Source: JABDQA01 sp963824415
Lineage (GTDB): Bacteria; Desulfobacterota; Desulfobulbia; Desulfobulbales; Desulfocapsaceae
DNA length: 64,000 nt
Assembly (NCBI GenBank): GCA_963824415.1
Contig: CAWGPM010000008.1
Coordinates: 124,001 to 188,000 of the forward strand
Direction: 5' to 3'
In this document: positions 45,296-53,308 of the stretch, piece after piece
Layout: each line of letters begins with the position of its first letter
Numbering within the stretch: position 1 is the stretch's first letter
Program-made: the position numbers and the translations under genes
The notes under the pieces: generated by a model
Databases searched by the model: none
Seen by the model: only the letters and a program-made list of their open reading frames with translations
What the model was told of the DNA's origin: nothing

Positions 45296-45610
45296 TCAGA
45301 GGCCATACCAGCGCCCGATTGCGACGATGACGATTCCAATCACCATCGAGATAAAGATGTTGCCGCTTTTCAGGCTCACCAGAGCAGTAACCACGGTGGC
45401 CAGCCAGCCGATGGGTCCGGCTGCTACGGCGGCAGGGACGATCAGCGACAGCAGGATGGTACCGGGCAGGGCATCCATAAACCGTTTGAATGGCCCTGTT
45501 TTCGGCAGTTTTGCGGCAAGCAGCAGACCACCGATCCGCAGCGAGTAGGTGACTGCCGCAGCGCCGGCGATGGTCAGCCAGACGAGGGTTTGCGGGGTCG
45601 TCTCAAGCAT
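45296..45610 (-). CDS. azlD: AzlD-type branched-chain amino-acid exporter small subunit
   Basis: A 104-aa membrane protein with about four hydrophobic segments. LVWLTIAGAAAVTYSLRIGGLLL at the N-terminus and FKRFMDALPGTILLSLIVPA are typical of the AzlD family, whose members work with AzlC in amino-acid efflux. The ATG at 45610 is preferred; it overlaps the azlC stop by 8 bp, as in other AzlCD pairs. A longer frame to 45703 adds unrelated residues from inside azlC. The actual substrate here is not known. Confidence 0.85.
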   Translation of the reverse strand: MLETTPQTLVWLTIAGAAAVTYSLRIGGLLLAAKLPKTGPFKRFMDALPGTILLSLIVPAAVAAGPIGWLATVVTALVSLKSGNIFISMVIGIVIVAIGRWYGL

Positions 45611-46301
45611 TGCCAGGACCTCGATGCAATACTGCGGCGGCCAGCGCACCGGCAACACCGCCGCAGATAATATACCATTTGCCCGGCAGCAGCGCCTCGG
45701 CACCGACGGCAGTCATCGCGGTGATGAGCCACGGCAGCAGGTCCCGCTTGCCGTTCCAGAAACTGAAAACCAGGGCGGTAAAGACCGCAACGAAAGAAAA
45801 ATCAAGACCCCAGCGCTCCGGGTTGGCAATCACCGCACCCAGCCGATGACCGAGCAGGGTGCCGCAGCACCAGGCGCTCTGCACACAGATGCCGCCGCCC
45901 AGAAGAAACCAGGTGGTGGTCCCCCCCTTGTGGAACCTGGCCATGGTCATGGCCCAGTTTTCATCGGCGACCAGATGCATGAAGCCCATCTTATGGCGCA
46001 GCGAGGTGGACTGGAACAGGGGGTTGAGCGAGGCGCCGATCAGCAGATAGCGCATGTTGATTACCAGTACCGCCAGAATGATCTCGGCAACCGGCAAAGG
46101 AGGCAGCCACATGTCCACCATCACGAACTGGGCTGAACCGGCAAATACGCTCAGATTCATGATCAGCAGCTGGTACCAGGTCAGCCCTTTCTGGGCCGCC
46201 ATCAGGCCGAGTACGCTGCCGTAGGCACCGACACTGGCCGCTACCACGAGATTGGCATTAAATCCTGCCCGCAGGTCGTCGAATTGCCGGCTGGTGATCA
46301 T
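45603..46301 (-). CDS. azlC: AzlC-type branched-chain amino-acid exporter large subunit
   Basis: A 232-aa inner-membrane protein with about seven hydrophobic segments and the conserved AGSAQFVMVDMWLPP near the second helix, followed by VLVINMRYLLIGASLNP, a hallmark of AzlC proteins. The ATG at 46301 is preferred over one at 46337 because the latter lies inside a hairpin and adds 12 residues not typical of the family. The two subunits overlap by 8 bp. A leader with several mutually exclusive short stems precedes it (46307-46345). Confidence 0.86.
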   Translation of the reverse strand: MITSRQFDDLRAGFNANLVVAASVGAYGSVLGLMAAQKGLTWYQLLIMNLSVFAGSAQFVMVDMWLPPLPVAEIILAVLVINMRYLLIGASLNPLFQSTSLRHKMGFMHLVADENWAMTMARFHKGGTTTWFLLGGGICVQSAWCCGTLLGHRLGAVIANPERWGLDFSFVAVFTALVFSFWNGKRDLLPWLITAMTAVGAEALLPGKWYIICGGVAGALAAAVLHRGPGNA

Positions 46302-46364
46302 CTCAAGGTGCCGTGGGCACCAAAGCTTTTGGTGCATCTGGTGCCGTACAGGTAATAGTGTATT

Positions 46365-46781
46365 TCAAGGGTCATTTTGTGGTTCAAGTCTGAGTGCGCC
46401 GCCGCTGATCCGGGCAATCTGCTTCTGCAACTGGTCGAGCCCGCTCTGGGGGATCAGCAGATCCAGCCTGACCCCTTCAGCGAAACTACGCTCGATAATC
46501 TGGGTGCCGCTTTGTTCGAGCAACGACGCGAGCCAAGCGAGCAGATTATAGTCAAGGTCCAGCCGAAAATGCAACATCGGCTGTACGGCAACGGTATCAA
46601 GCAGAGCCAGGGCCTGTTGAACAGAGCCGCTGTGCGCCCGAATAAGCCCGCTCTTGCCAAGCTTTATCCCACCGAAATACCTGATAAGGGCACTGTAAAT
46701 CTCACCCGTACCTGAGAGGTCGAGCCTCGTCGGCCTCGGCTTGCCGGCGGAAGCGGGAATGAGATAGGAGGAACCACTCAT
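46365..46781 (-). pseudogene. yigZ: 5'-truncated YigZ/IMPACT-family gene
   Basis: Encodes only the C-terminal two-thirds of a YigZ (UPF0029/IMPACT plus DUF1949) protein. GTGEIYSALIRYFGGIKLGKSGLIRA matches the core of the IMPACT domain, and LDLDYNLLAWLASLLEQSG the DUF1949 domain. Normal family members have about 65-70 further N-terminal residues with a DDGEPSGTAG motif; here only a degenerate SAGKP remains. Only 44 bp separate the frame start (46781) from the end of the preceding gene (46826), so the missing part cannot be hidden. Probably a remnant of a deletion, unless a short form is functional. Confidence 0.75.
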
Positions 46782-46825
46782 CGGTGAGAAGAGTGAAAAA
46801 ACCTGTCAACCCAGGATTTCAGAGA

Positions 46826-47395
46826 TCAGGGGATGGAGAGATAAACCGCACTGATGCTGAAAATCCACATGCAGGCCAGAGCCAGGGTTGCCCGGCCGTC
46901 GCTCAGCCCCTGACCGACGATCAGGCTCTGCTTGACCAGTTTGAAAGACCAGATAAAACCGAGAACTATTGGAATAAGAAGCCAGAGCGGAACCGATTCG
47001 TGCTGATTGAAATTCAGGGCAAAGTTGAGCAGCGGGGCCAGCAGCCAGAATGGCACGAGACTCAAACCGATCAGATCGACCACCAGACCGAAGCCGCCCT
47101 GCCCCCCAAACGCCTTGGCCGCCGCCCAATAGATCATCGTAAAGCCCAGCAGGGCACCGAGCATCGTAAAGATGCCGAGCACACAGAACAGCGCCGGGGT
47201 GATAAAAACAAACTGTCCCTGCAGCGGCAGTTCGGGATTAGCGCCCATACTGCCGTAGAGGTTGGATAACCCGTAGCAGATGCCGAGGATGGTCAGGTTG
47301 ATCAGCATGATGGTGCGTGCCTTACCGTCCACTGCGAGCTGGAAGAGCTCCGGCGGGCCGCTGATCATATCGGGCAGGAGTCTGGTGTAGTTCAT
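46826..47395 (-). CDS. Yip1-like membrane protein
   Basis: A 189-aa integral membrane protein with about five hydrophobic segments and few charged residues. The layout (LPDMISGPPELFQLAVDGK before the first helix; LGALLGFTMIYWAAAKAFGG in the middle) resembles the YIP1 family of small bacterial membrane proteins of unknown function. No catalytic motif is evident. It lies downstream of the symporter genes but is separated from them by a terminator hairpin at 47423-47460, so it likely has its own promoter. Function unknown. Confidence 0.7.
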   Translation of the reverse strand: MNYTRLLPDMISGPPELFQLAVDGKARTIMLINLTILGICYGLSNLYGSMGANPELPLQGQFVFITPALFCVLGIFTMLGALLGFTMIYWAAAKAFGGQGGFGLVVDLIGLSLVPFWLLAPLLNFALNFNQHESVPLWLLIPIVLGFIWSFKLVKQSLIVGQGLSDGRATLALACMWIFSISAVYLSIP

Positions 47396-47422
47396 TTGAT
47401 AAAAGCAGCCGGTTAAAGACAG

Positions 47423-47460
47423 GACACCCGCTTGATGACCGGAGTCACCAAGCGGGTGTC
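47423..47460 (-). terminator. Terminator after the symporter operon
   Basis: Perfect 12-bp stem, GACACCCGCTTG at 47423-47434 with its complement at 47449-47460, and a 14-nt loop that can pair further inside. It lies 33 nt past the symporter stop on the minus strand and is followed there by a moderately U-rich run. Confidence 0.8.
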
Positions 47461-47493
47461 TTGTTGTTTACCTGTGGGGCTGACTATAACCGA

Positions 47494-49140
47494 TTACCAG
47501 CCGCCCGGCAATACCGCGTAGATGCAGAAGAACAGGCTGACGGCGGCGATGATCAGGCCGGCGCTGGTACTGTTGTATCGTTCGTCGCTGTACTCGGACC
47601 AGCCGTGAATCTTGTCCACCAGCAGTTTGTCCTGCTTGTGCGGGATCTTCGCCATCATCGAGGGGATCCGATCGGTGATCATGGATACCGTCGTAAGCAG
47701 GAAGAAGCACAGCGGCACGCAGAGCAAGGAGCCTGACATGCCGACACTTGCTGGCAAGCCACCGGCAATCACGATATTGGGGAACAGATAGGGCGATACT
47801 GCGATATAGGTCAGACCTGAAACCAGAACGGCCACCGAAGCGCCGTAGCGGTTGGCCTGTTTCCACCAGACCCCGAGAATGACCAGCGGGGCAACGGTGA
47901 CTCCGGCCAGGCCGAAGGCCCAGAGGATACTGACCACCAGAAACGTCGGCGGATTCAGGGCAATCAGGATACTGACCGCACCGCCTCCGGAGATTGCCAG
48001 ATAACCGATGATCTTCATCGTTTTATCGGACAGATCGGGCTTGATGGTAGCGATGATGTCCTGGGCGATCATCGCCCCGATGGCCATCAGGTTGGCGCTG
48101 ATGGTCGACAGACCGGCAGCGATGGCTCCGGCGATAACAAAGGCCAGTACCCAGGCCGGGTTGTAGACGCTGTTCAGGATCAGGGTGATTTTATCAAAGT
48201 CGGTCGGGGCAATGGTCGAGCCCGAGGTGGCCTGGAAGAAGACACCGGAAAATCCCATGGTATAGGTCGATGAAAATACGATACCGCAGAAGAAGGTGAA
48301 CCAGACCATCGCGCCTCGCGCACTCTTCAGGTTCGAGGAGGTGTAGACCCTCATGCCGAGATGCGGCAGGCCCATGGCCCCCAGCGTGAAGCAGGGGATC
48401 AGCGACAGGTACCATTTAAAGCCGTACCGCATGTCGAAGAAATCGGGTACCGCTTCGAGCATGGCCGGCACCATGTCAGAGTAGAGCAGCGGCGGGAAAA
48501 ACCAGCCGGTGCCGCCCATGGCCTTCATGATCGCGCCCAGCGGTATGATGAAAGCGATGCCCATCAGGACCATTTGAAAGGCGGCGTTGTAGGAGGTGCC
48601 GTACATGCCGCCGATGGTCACATAACCGACGATCAGGGCACCGCCGCAGACCAGTGCCAGGGTGTAGTTGATGCCGAACAGCATTTCAAAAACCTTGGCC
48701 ACGCCGATCATCTGGCCCAGCGCGTACATCACCATGATCAGAATCATGAAGACAACGGTGATATATGATGTCCGACGGCCATAGCGCTCCCGGACGAAAT
48801 GGGCCGGGGTAAAGGCGCCCATGCGCCTGAGCGGCGTACCGTACCAGAGGGTGATCAGCGGAATGGACAAGCCGAACTGAATCCACATGTAGACAAACGG
48901 CACCTTAAGCTTCAGGATCAGGGCCGTGACACCCATGAAGGTGGCCAGGCTCATATAGCTCGAAGCCATACCCAGACCATTGGTGATCGAGCCGATGGAG
49001 CGGCCGGCGGTCCAGTAATCGGTGGAAGATTTAGCGGCCTTCTGAGAGTACCAGCCGATCGCGTAAAAAATGATAAACGATGCACCGACAAAAATCATGC
49101 CGATGACAGGACTTTCAAGTGCCCAGGATTGAGCTTCCAT
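47494..49140 (-). CDS. Sodium:solute symporter (acetate-symporter-like)
   Basis: SSS-family secondary transporter, 548 aa, with about 13 hydrophobic segments. Conserved patches: YWTAGRSIGSITNGLGMASSYMS (first helices), IGGMYGTSYNAAFQMVLMGIAF, and AGAIAAGLSTISANLMAIGAMIAQD, the signature region of ActP-like proteins. Monocarboxylates such as acetate are plausible substrates, but this is not certain. A 90-aa membrane protein gene lies immediately upstream, the usual small partner of this subgroup. Regulation probably involves the promoter and palindromes near 49.9 kb. Confidence 0.9.
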   Translation of the reverse strand: MEAQSWALESPVIGMIFVGASFIIFYAIGWYSQKAAKSSTDYWTAGRSIGSITNGLGMASSYMSLATFMGVTALILKLKVPFVYMWIQFGLSIPLITLWYGTPLRRMGAFTPAHFVRERYGRRTSYITVVFMILIMVMYALGQMIGVAKVFEMLFGINYTLALVCGGALIVGYVTIGGMYGTSYNAAFQMVLMGIAFIIPLGAIMKAMGGTGWFFPPLLYSDMVPAMLEAVPDFFDMRYGFKWYLSLIPCFTLGAMGLPHLGMRVYTSSNLKSARGAMVWFTFFCGIVFSSTYTMGFSGVFFQATSGSTIAPTDFDKITLILNSVYNPAWVLAFVIAGAIAAGLSTISANLMAIGAMIAQDIIATIKPDLSDKTMKIIGYLAISGGGAVSILIALNPPTFLVVSILWAFGLAGVTVAPLVILGVWWKQANRYGASVAVLVSGLTYIAVSPYLFPNIVIAGGLPASVGMSGSLLCVPLCFFLLTTVSMITDRIPSMMAKIPHKQDKLLVDKIHGWSEYSDERYNSTSAGLIIAAVSLFFCIYAVLPGGW

Positions 49141-49143
49141 AGT

Positions 49144-49416
49144 TTACCTGCCCCCTTCAGTGGTTTCTGAAGAACCGCTCAGCGCTTCAATTTCATCATC
49201 AAGTGCGTTGGTCAGTTTGGCTTGAAAAGCGGTCACGACCATCAGCACCAGCCAACCGAAAACGACAGGTACAATGTACTGCGAGGGAAAACCGAAAATC
49301 ATGCGGTTCTGCAGGCCGGGAAAGGCGACGAACAGCAACCCCATGTGCCCGCAGATAAGTAACAGGACGCTGAAAGTCAGCGTATAGCGAATTTCTTTTT
49401 TGTACGCACTGTTCAT
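49144..49416 (-). CDS. Small membrane partner of the sodium:solute symporter
   Basis: A 90-aa protein with two hydrophobic helices (LTFSVLLLICGHMGLLFVAFP and YIVPVVFGWLVLMVVTAFQAKL) and an acidic C-terminus. It belongs to the small-subunit group (DUF485/DUF4212-like) that is encoded just before ActP-type symporters. The ATG at 49416 has a strong AAGGAGGAG upstream; a longer frame to 49464 reads through it. It ends 3 bp before the symporter start. A subunit or assembly role is inferred from neighbourhood only. Confidence 0.82.
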   Translation of the reverse strand: MNSAYKKEIRYTLTFSVLLLICGHMGLLFVAFPGLQNRMIFGFPSQYIVPVVFGWLVLMVVTAFQAKLTNALDDEIEALSGSSETTEGGR

Positions 49417-49720
49417 GCTCTCCTCCTTGACAAAAAAAGACTCTGTTTTGGTTTTCCCCGACACCGTCGACTGGCTGGCGATGCGATGTCTTGCCTTTAC
49501 CAGGGTTCAGCGTGGAGCAGATCCGTTTTTATTTCCTACAGTTACGTGGGCAGCCGCTTGCCGGCCAAGCGGAAACCACCGGTCACATCGGTTTAAGCAA
49601 TGCACACCCGTGCCTGAGCAGGGCTTGAAACATCGTCGTTCTAATATGACGCAAAACCTGGCCGGAACCAGGTCCCGGCCAGGACGACCAGCAGAATGTC
49701 GGAAGGTGGTGATTAATTAA

Positions 49721-49736
49721 GACCGAGCGCTCGCTC
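49721..49736. promoter_or_regulatory. TetR-type operator candidate, second copy
   Basis: GACCGAGCGCTCGCTC, which matches 14 of 16 positions with the perfect palindrome at 49912-49927 and retains the exact CGAGCGCTCG core. It lies within the predicted long leader of the symporter transcript. Confidence 0.5.
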
Positions 49737-49911
49737 GAAAAAGGTGCCATGCAGCCGTTCCGTCGACTAATACTGGGAAGAAACCGGAAAGGATGGAGGC
49801 GGATGGTGGAATCTGATGAATATCGAGCCTGGTCTTAAATCGTCGTGCCCCCTTCCGGAAAAGAAAAACCATGAGCGCTTTTCTTTCATTACGGGTAAAT
49901 TCACCCATACT

Positions 49912-49927
49912 GAACGAGCGCTCGTTC
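49912..49927. promoter_or_regulatory. Perfect 16-bp palindrome, TetR-type operator candidate
   Basis: GAACGAGCGCTCGTTC, perfect over 16 bp. It sits 14 bp downstream of the -10 of the minus-strand promoter, exactly where a dimeric repressor would block initiation. Size and symmetry suit TetR/AcrR-family dimers. No such regulator gene occurs in the window. Confidence 0.65.
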
Positions 49928-49940
49928 TTGGTTATCGCGC

Positions 49941-49969
49941 ATATAAATTCACTCAAAAAAGTTTGTCAA
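49941..49969 (-). promoter_or_regulatory. Promoter for the symporter operon
   Basis: On the minus strand, a consensus TTGACA (49964-49969) is followed after 17 bp by TTATAT (49941-49946); 18-bp spacing to TATATG is the alternative. Transcription would start near 49934, give a leader of about 520 nt, and run into the small-subunit gene at 49416. Confidence 0.65.
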
Positions 49970-50203
49970 TCTTTTTTATGCGACGTCGTTACACCTCTCT
50001 ATTCTGGTGCTGGATTGAGCCAGAATAAAATTAAACGGATAAGGACTGCATAAGGCGCCCTGATTGCTCTCAATTGGCGCCCAGTGCAAGGCAGACAGAA
50101 CACCCTGGTCATCCTGACCGGCTCTTTATTGCGAGGTATCAGGCAGCATCGGTCGGGGAGTATTCAAAGGCTCATTGTCCAGAACTTTCTCGAGGGTCAG
50201 GTT

Positions 50204-50725
50204 ATGGCTGTAAAAGGACGTATCATCATCAATACCGGTGATGGCAAAGGCAAAACAACGGCGGCGCTGGGAACTGCGTTCAGGGCGCTCGGGCACGGCC
50301 AGAAAGTCTGTGTGATCCAGTTTATCAAAGGCCAGGGTAAATACGGTGAACGGCTGCTGGCAGAGCAGCTTGAGAATCTGGACTGGCACATCTGCGGCAA
50401 AGGGTTCGTTTTCAAAAAAGAACAGCTCGAAGAAGACAGAAAAGTTGCCGAACAAGGGTTTGCCCTGGCCGAAAAAGTTATTGCCGAGGACGCCTACGAT
50501 CTGCTTATCCTGGATGAGCTGACCTATTTGCCGCAGCTCGATTTTCTGCCGGTGGCACGGATCGTTGCTGCGCTCAAATCCAAGCCCCAGCGTCTGAGCA
50601 TCATCATAACCGGCCGAAATGCCGATCCGGAATTGATCGAGATTGCCGATACGGTCTCAGACATGCAGGTGATCAAGCACGCCTTCAGCTCAGGCATCAA
50701 AGCCCAGAAGGGGGTCGAGTTTTAA
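50204..50725 (+). CDS. cobO: Cob(I)alamin adenosyltransferase (CobO/BtuR type)
   Basis: Transfers adenosine from ATP to cob(I)alamin to make adenosylcobalamin. The 173-aa protein has the P-loop NTGDGKGKTTAALG at its N-terminus, QFIKGQGKYGE, and DLLILDELTYLPQLDFLP, with the conserved Asp-Glu. The terminal IKHAFSSGIKAQKGVEF is typical of the family. I chose the ATG at 50204; an earlier ATG at 50084 adds residues not found in CobO. It stands apart from other cobalamin genes. A B12-type radical SAM protein at 14.9 kb is one possible consumer. Confidence 0.94.
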   Translation: MAVKGRIIINTGDGKGKTTAALGTAFRALGHGQKVCVIQFIKGQGKYGERLLAEQLENLDWHICGKGFVFKKEQLEEDRKVAEQGFALAEKVIAEDAYDLLILDELTYLPQLDFLPVARIVAALKSKPQRLSIIITGRNADPELIEIADTVSDMQVIKHAFSSGIKAQKGVEF

Positions 50726-50816
50726 GTTACGGTTATAGGGTACCTTTTCAAGGTAGCCATTAGTCAAGTTGAAATTGGCAAGGCGAAGCACTACGTCTGA
50801 CAGCTGCATCGAGAAA

Positions 50817-51977
50817 ATGAAAACAGCGCACGATCTAAAAGCAGGAAGCCTTGAAGGCCTCAGAGTACTGGATCTATCCAGAATGCTGCCCGGCCCTTAT
50901 TGTTCGATGATTCTGGCGGATCACGGGGCCGAGGTGATTGCTATCGAGGATCGGCGATTTGAGGGCGATGGGTTGTTTTTCGATCTGCTTAACCGCAATA
51001 AAAAACACCTCAGCCTGAATCTAAAAGCAGATGAAGGCAAGGCCGTTTTCGATCGGCTTGCCCATCAAGCCGACGTGATCATCGAAGGATTCAGGCCCGG
51101 GGTCGTCCAGCGGCTCGGGGTCGATTACGAAAGCGTTGCCCGCATAAATCCGCGGATTATTTACTGCTCGATCAGTGGCTATGGCCAGGATGGCCCGCGC
51201 TATTTAGAGGCGGGTCATGATGTCAACTATATCAGCAGCGCCGGGATCCTCGATTTGGTCGGTCCCAGAGACGGCTCGCCGCTGATACCGGGGGTACAGA
51301 TTGGCGATATCTGCGGTTCTATGAACGCGGTGATCGGCATTTTGCTGGCCCTGCAGGCCAGGGTCACCAGTGGCAGAGGGCAGTATATCGATATTTCGAT
51401 GACCGACGGATTGCTCGGCCTGCTGAATCTTCCGCTGCTGCTCCAGCGCCAGTCGGGCCGGGAACTGTGCCGATCCGATCACCTGCTGTCCCACCGCTAC
51501 GCCTGTTACCATGTCTATACCACCGCAGACGGCCGCCACATGGCGGTCGGAGCACTTGAAAACAGGTTCTGGAAGCAGCTCTGCAACCTGCTCGAGGTTC
51601 CCGAATTTGGCGATCTGCAGTATGATGAACAACGACGCGAGGAGCTCATCTCAGCTCTGGCCGCTATTTTCAAGACCCGCACCGCAGCACAGTGGGAAGA
51701 ACTGCTCAAAGGTCACGACGTCTGCTGCAGCAGGGTTCTGAGTATTAACGAGGTGATGCAGCATCCGCTTTTTGAAGCGCGCGAGATGATCGTCGACTGG
51801 CAGCGGCCGGATGGAAGCACGGAAAAAATGTTCGGCATCCCGGTCAAGCTGAGCGAAACGCCAGGGGCTATTCGCACGGCGCCGGCAACCTTTGGTTGCC
51901 ACAATGAAGAAATTTTAAGCGGACTTGGCTACAGCAGGGCCGAGATAGACGATTTCAGGGCCAGGAAGATCATCTGA
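50817..51977 (+). CDS. CaiB/BaiF (family III) CoA-transferase
   Basis: Transfers CoA between carboxylates, or racemises 2-methylacyl-CoAs in the AMACR branch. Visible hallmarks: LRVLDLSRMLPGPYCSMILADHGAEVIAIED at the N-terminus, NRNKKHLSLNLK, and GVQIGDICGSMNAVIGILLAL, whose Asp is the acyl-carrier residue. RYACYHVYTTADGRHMAVGALE and C-terminal features match. Length 386 aa. The ATG at 50817 is favoured over a TTG at 50769. Substrate cannot be assigned; the sequence leans to the racemase branch. It lies between cobO and the HD-GYP gene, all on the plus strand. Confidence 0.88.
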   Translation: MKTAHDLKAGSLEGLRVLDLSRMLPGPYCSMILADHGAEVIAIEDRRFEGDGLFFDLLNRNKKHLSLNLKADEGKAVFDRLAHQADVIIEGFRPGVVQRLGVDYESVARINPRIIYCSISGYGQDGPRYLEAGHDVNYISSAGILDLVGPRDGSPLIPGVQIGDICGSMNAVIGILLALQARVTSGRGQYIDISMTDGLLGLLNLPLLLQRQSGRELCRSDHLLSHRYACYHVYTTADGRHMAVGALENRFWKQLCNLLEVPEFGDLQYDEQRREELISALAAIFKTRTAAQWEELLKGHDVCCSRVLSINEVMQHPLFEAREMIVDWQRPDGSTEKMFGIPVKLSETPGAIRTAPATFGCHNEEILSGLGYSRAEIDDFRARKII

Positions 51978-51995
51978 GGTCCTGTCCCGCTGCAG

Positions 51996-53225
51996 ATGCA
52001 AGATTTCCAGGCAGCGCAAGAGGTTCACGGAAAAATTAGGATAAGACGTATGGACGGCACATATTCCGACTTTTTCAGAGTTTTTTCGCAGGTCAGCAAA
52101 GCGATTCATTCAGGGGAGAGCACCACTGAAATCCTGGAGCATATCGTTAGAAATATCAAAGAAATTCTGCTGGCGAAAGGCTGCATCTACTGGATTGTCG
52201 ATCACGGCCGGGAGCGTATCGAAACGATGGTTTCCCACGGTTTCGCCTACCGTAGTCTGGCCAACGTCAACTACCGTGAACTGGTCGGGTTGTTTAACAG
52301 CGAGCAGGGCCCGCTGGTCTGGATCGAAGATGCCAAAACAGATCCGCGCATCCCCGAACTCGATACCATCGGCAAACGCAGCGTGGGCTCCATCACCGGG
52401 ATGCATTTTGATATTATCGGCTCTTACAGCGGTATTTTAGCGGTCTATTTTTACAACCGCAGGGAACTTGAGAGCCGGGAGCTGGAAATCCTGACCGCCC
52501 TGGGCGAACAGGGTGCCATTGCCCTGCACAAGGCCTTCAGTTACGACGAAAAGATGGTGCAGAGTCTCAGGCAGATGGTGGAGGGCTTTACGCTGGCTCT
52601 GGAGGCCAAAGACGAGTCGACCCACGGCCACTCGGTGCGGGTGGCCCGGTTTGCCAGAGAGGTGGCTGAGGAACTGCAGCTGCCGATGGTGGAAATAGAA
52701 ACCATTTATCACGGCGGCCTGCTGCATGATATCGGCAAGATCGGCATGAACGACGACATCCTCGAGCGGCTCGGCATCCTGTCCAGAAAAGAAATGGACA
52801 TGGTCAGGCAGCACCCGGAAATCGGCGCCCGGATTACCAGGCCGCTCAAGTTTCTCAATGATGTGGTTCCGTTGATTCGCCACCACCACGAACGCTACGA
52901 CGGCAGCGGTTATCCCGATGGGCTGAAAGGCGAGGCGATTCCGCTGGGCGCCCGGATTCTGACCTTGTGCGACGCGTTTGAGACGATGCTGGCCGGCCGC
53001 ACCTATTTCGCCAAAATGAAATTCGAAGACTCCGTGGTTAATCTCCAGCAGGAGGCGGGGCGCCACTTCGACCCGCGCCTGGTGGAAGCGCTGTTCAAAG
53101 CCCTTGAGAAAAGGCCGGAGGCCTTTGAGATCGAGGTAAACGGTGCTGAACTGCGCTGTCTCACCAGTTACCGGCAGAAATTGCGGTTTAAGGACAACGG
53201 CTCATCCCCGCAGCTCTTCATCTGA
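51996..53225 (+). CDS. GAF-HD-GYP cyclic-di-GMP phosphodiesterase
   Basis: A 409-aa cytoplasmic signalling enzyme. Residues about 35-185 form a GAF sensor domain. Residues about 195-370 form an HD-GYP domain with the metal-binding HGGLLHDIGKIGMNDD and HHHERYDGSGYPDGLKGEAIP intact, so it is probably active in degrading c-di-GMP. STHGHSVRVARFA precedes the HD residues as expected. No membrane segment. The next gene, 83 nt on, encodes the Cache/PAS/CBS/nucleotidyltransferase protein. The pair may form one signalling unit. Confidence 0.92.
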   Translation: MQDFQAAQEVHGKIRIRRMDGTYSDFFRVFSQVSKAIHSGESTTEILEHIVRNIKEILLAKGCIYWIVDHGRERIETMVSHGFAYRSLANVNYRELVGLFNSEQGPLVWIEDAKTDPRIPELDTIGKRSVGSITGMHFDIIGSYSGILAVYFYNRRELESRELEILTALGEQGAIALHKAFSYDEKMVQSLRQMVEGFTLALEAKDESTHGHSVRVARFAREVAEELQLPMVEIETIYHGGLLHDIGKIGMNDDILERLGILSRKEMDMVRQHPEIGARITRPLKFLNDVVPLIRHHHERYDGSGYPDGLKGEAIPLGARILTLCDAFETMLAGRTYFAKMKFEDSVVNLQQEAGRHFDPRLVEALFKALEKRPEAFEIEVNGAELRCLTSYRQKLRFKDNGSSPQLFI

Positions 53226-53308
53226 TGAAAAGAACAGCACGCGCGATCTGGCAATCTGCGGGGAAAATCGGATGGCAACAAAGACGACAGAGGTTTCCGT
53301 TTTTCTAG

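Larger units (their letters stand above)
49417..50203. other. Divergent intergenic region (787 bp) before symporter and cobO
   Basis: The longest gene-free stretch. Contains a strong minus-strand promoter (49941-49969), two related palindromes (49721-49736 and 49912-49927), and a hairpin (50054-50081, GGCGCC arms with an inner ATTG/CAAT) 120 nt before cobO. No TetR-type regulator gene is present. Short frames here (for example 49717-49956, minus) have no ribosome-binding site and no recognisable similarity. I found no B12-riboswitch box before cobO. Confidence 0.7.

Noticed and set aside
49717..49956. 79-residue minus-strand frame in the symporter leader
   Set aside because: Starts upstream of the predicted transcript start, has no ribosome-binding site, crosses both palindromes and resembles no TetR sequence.
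50040..50203. Cobalamin riboswitch before cobO
   Set aside because: No B12-box or the expected multi-helix core; only a simple hairpin with GGCGCC arms is present.
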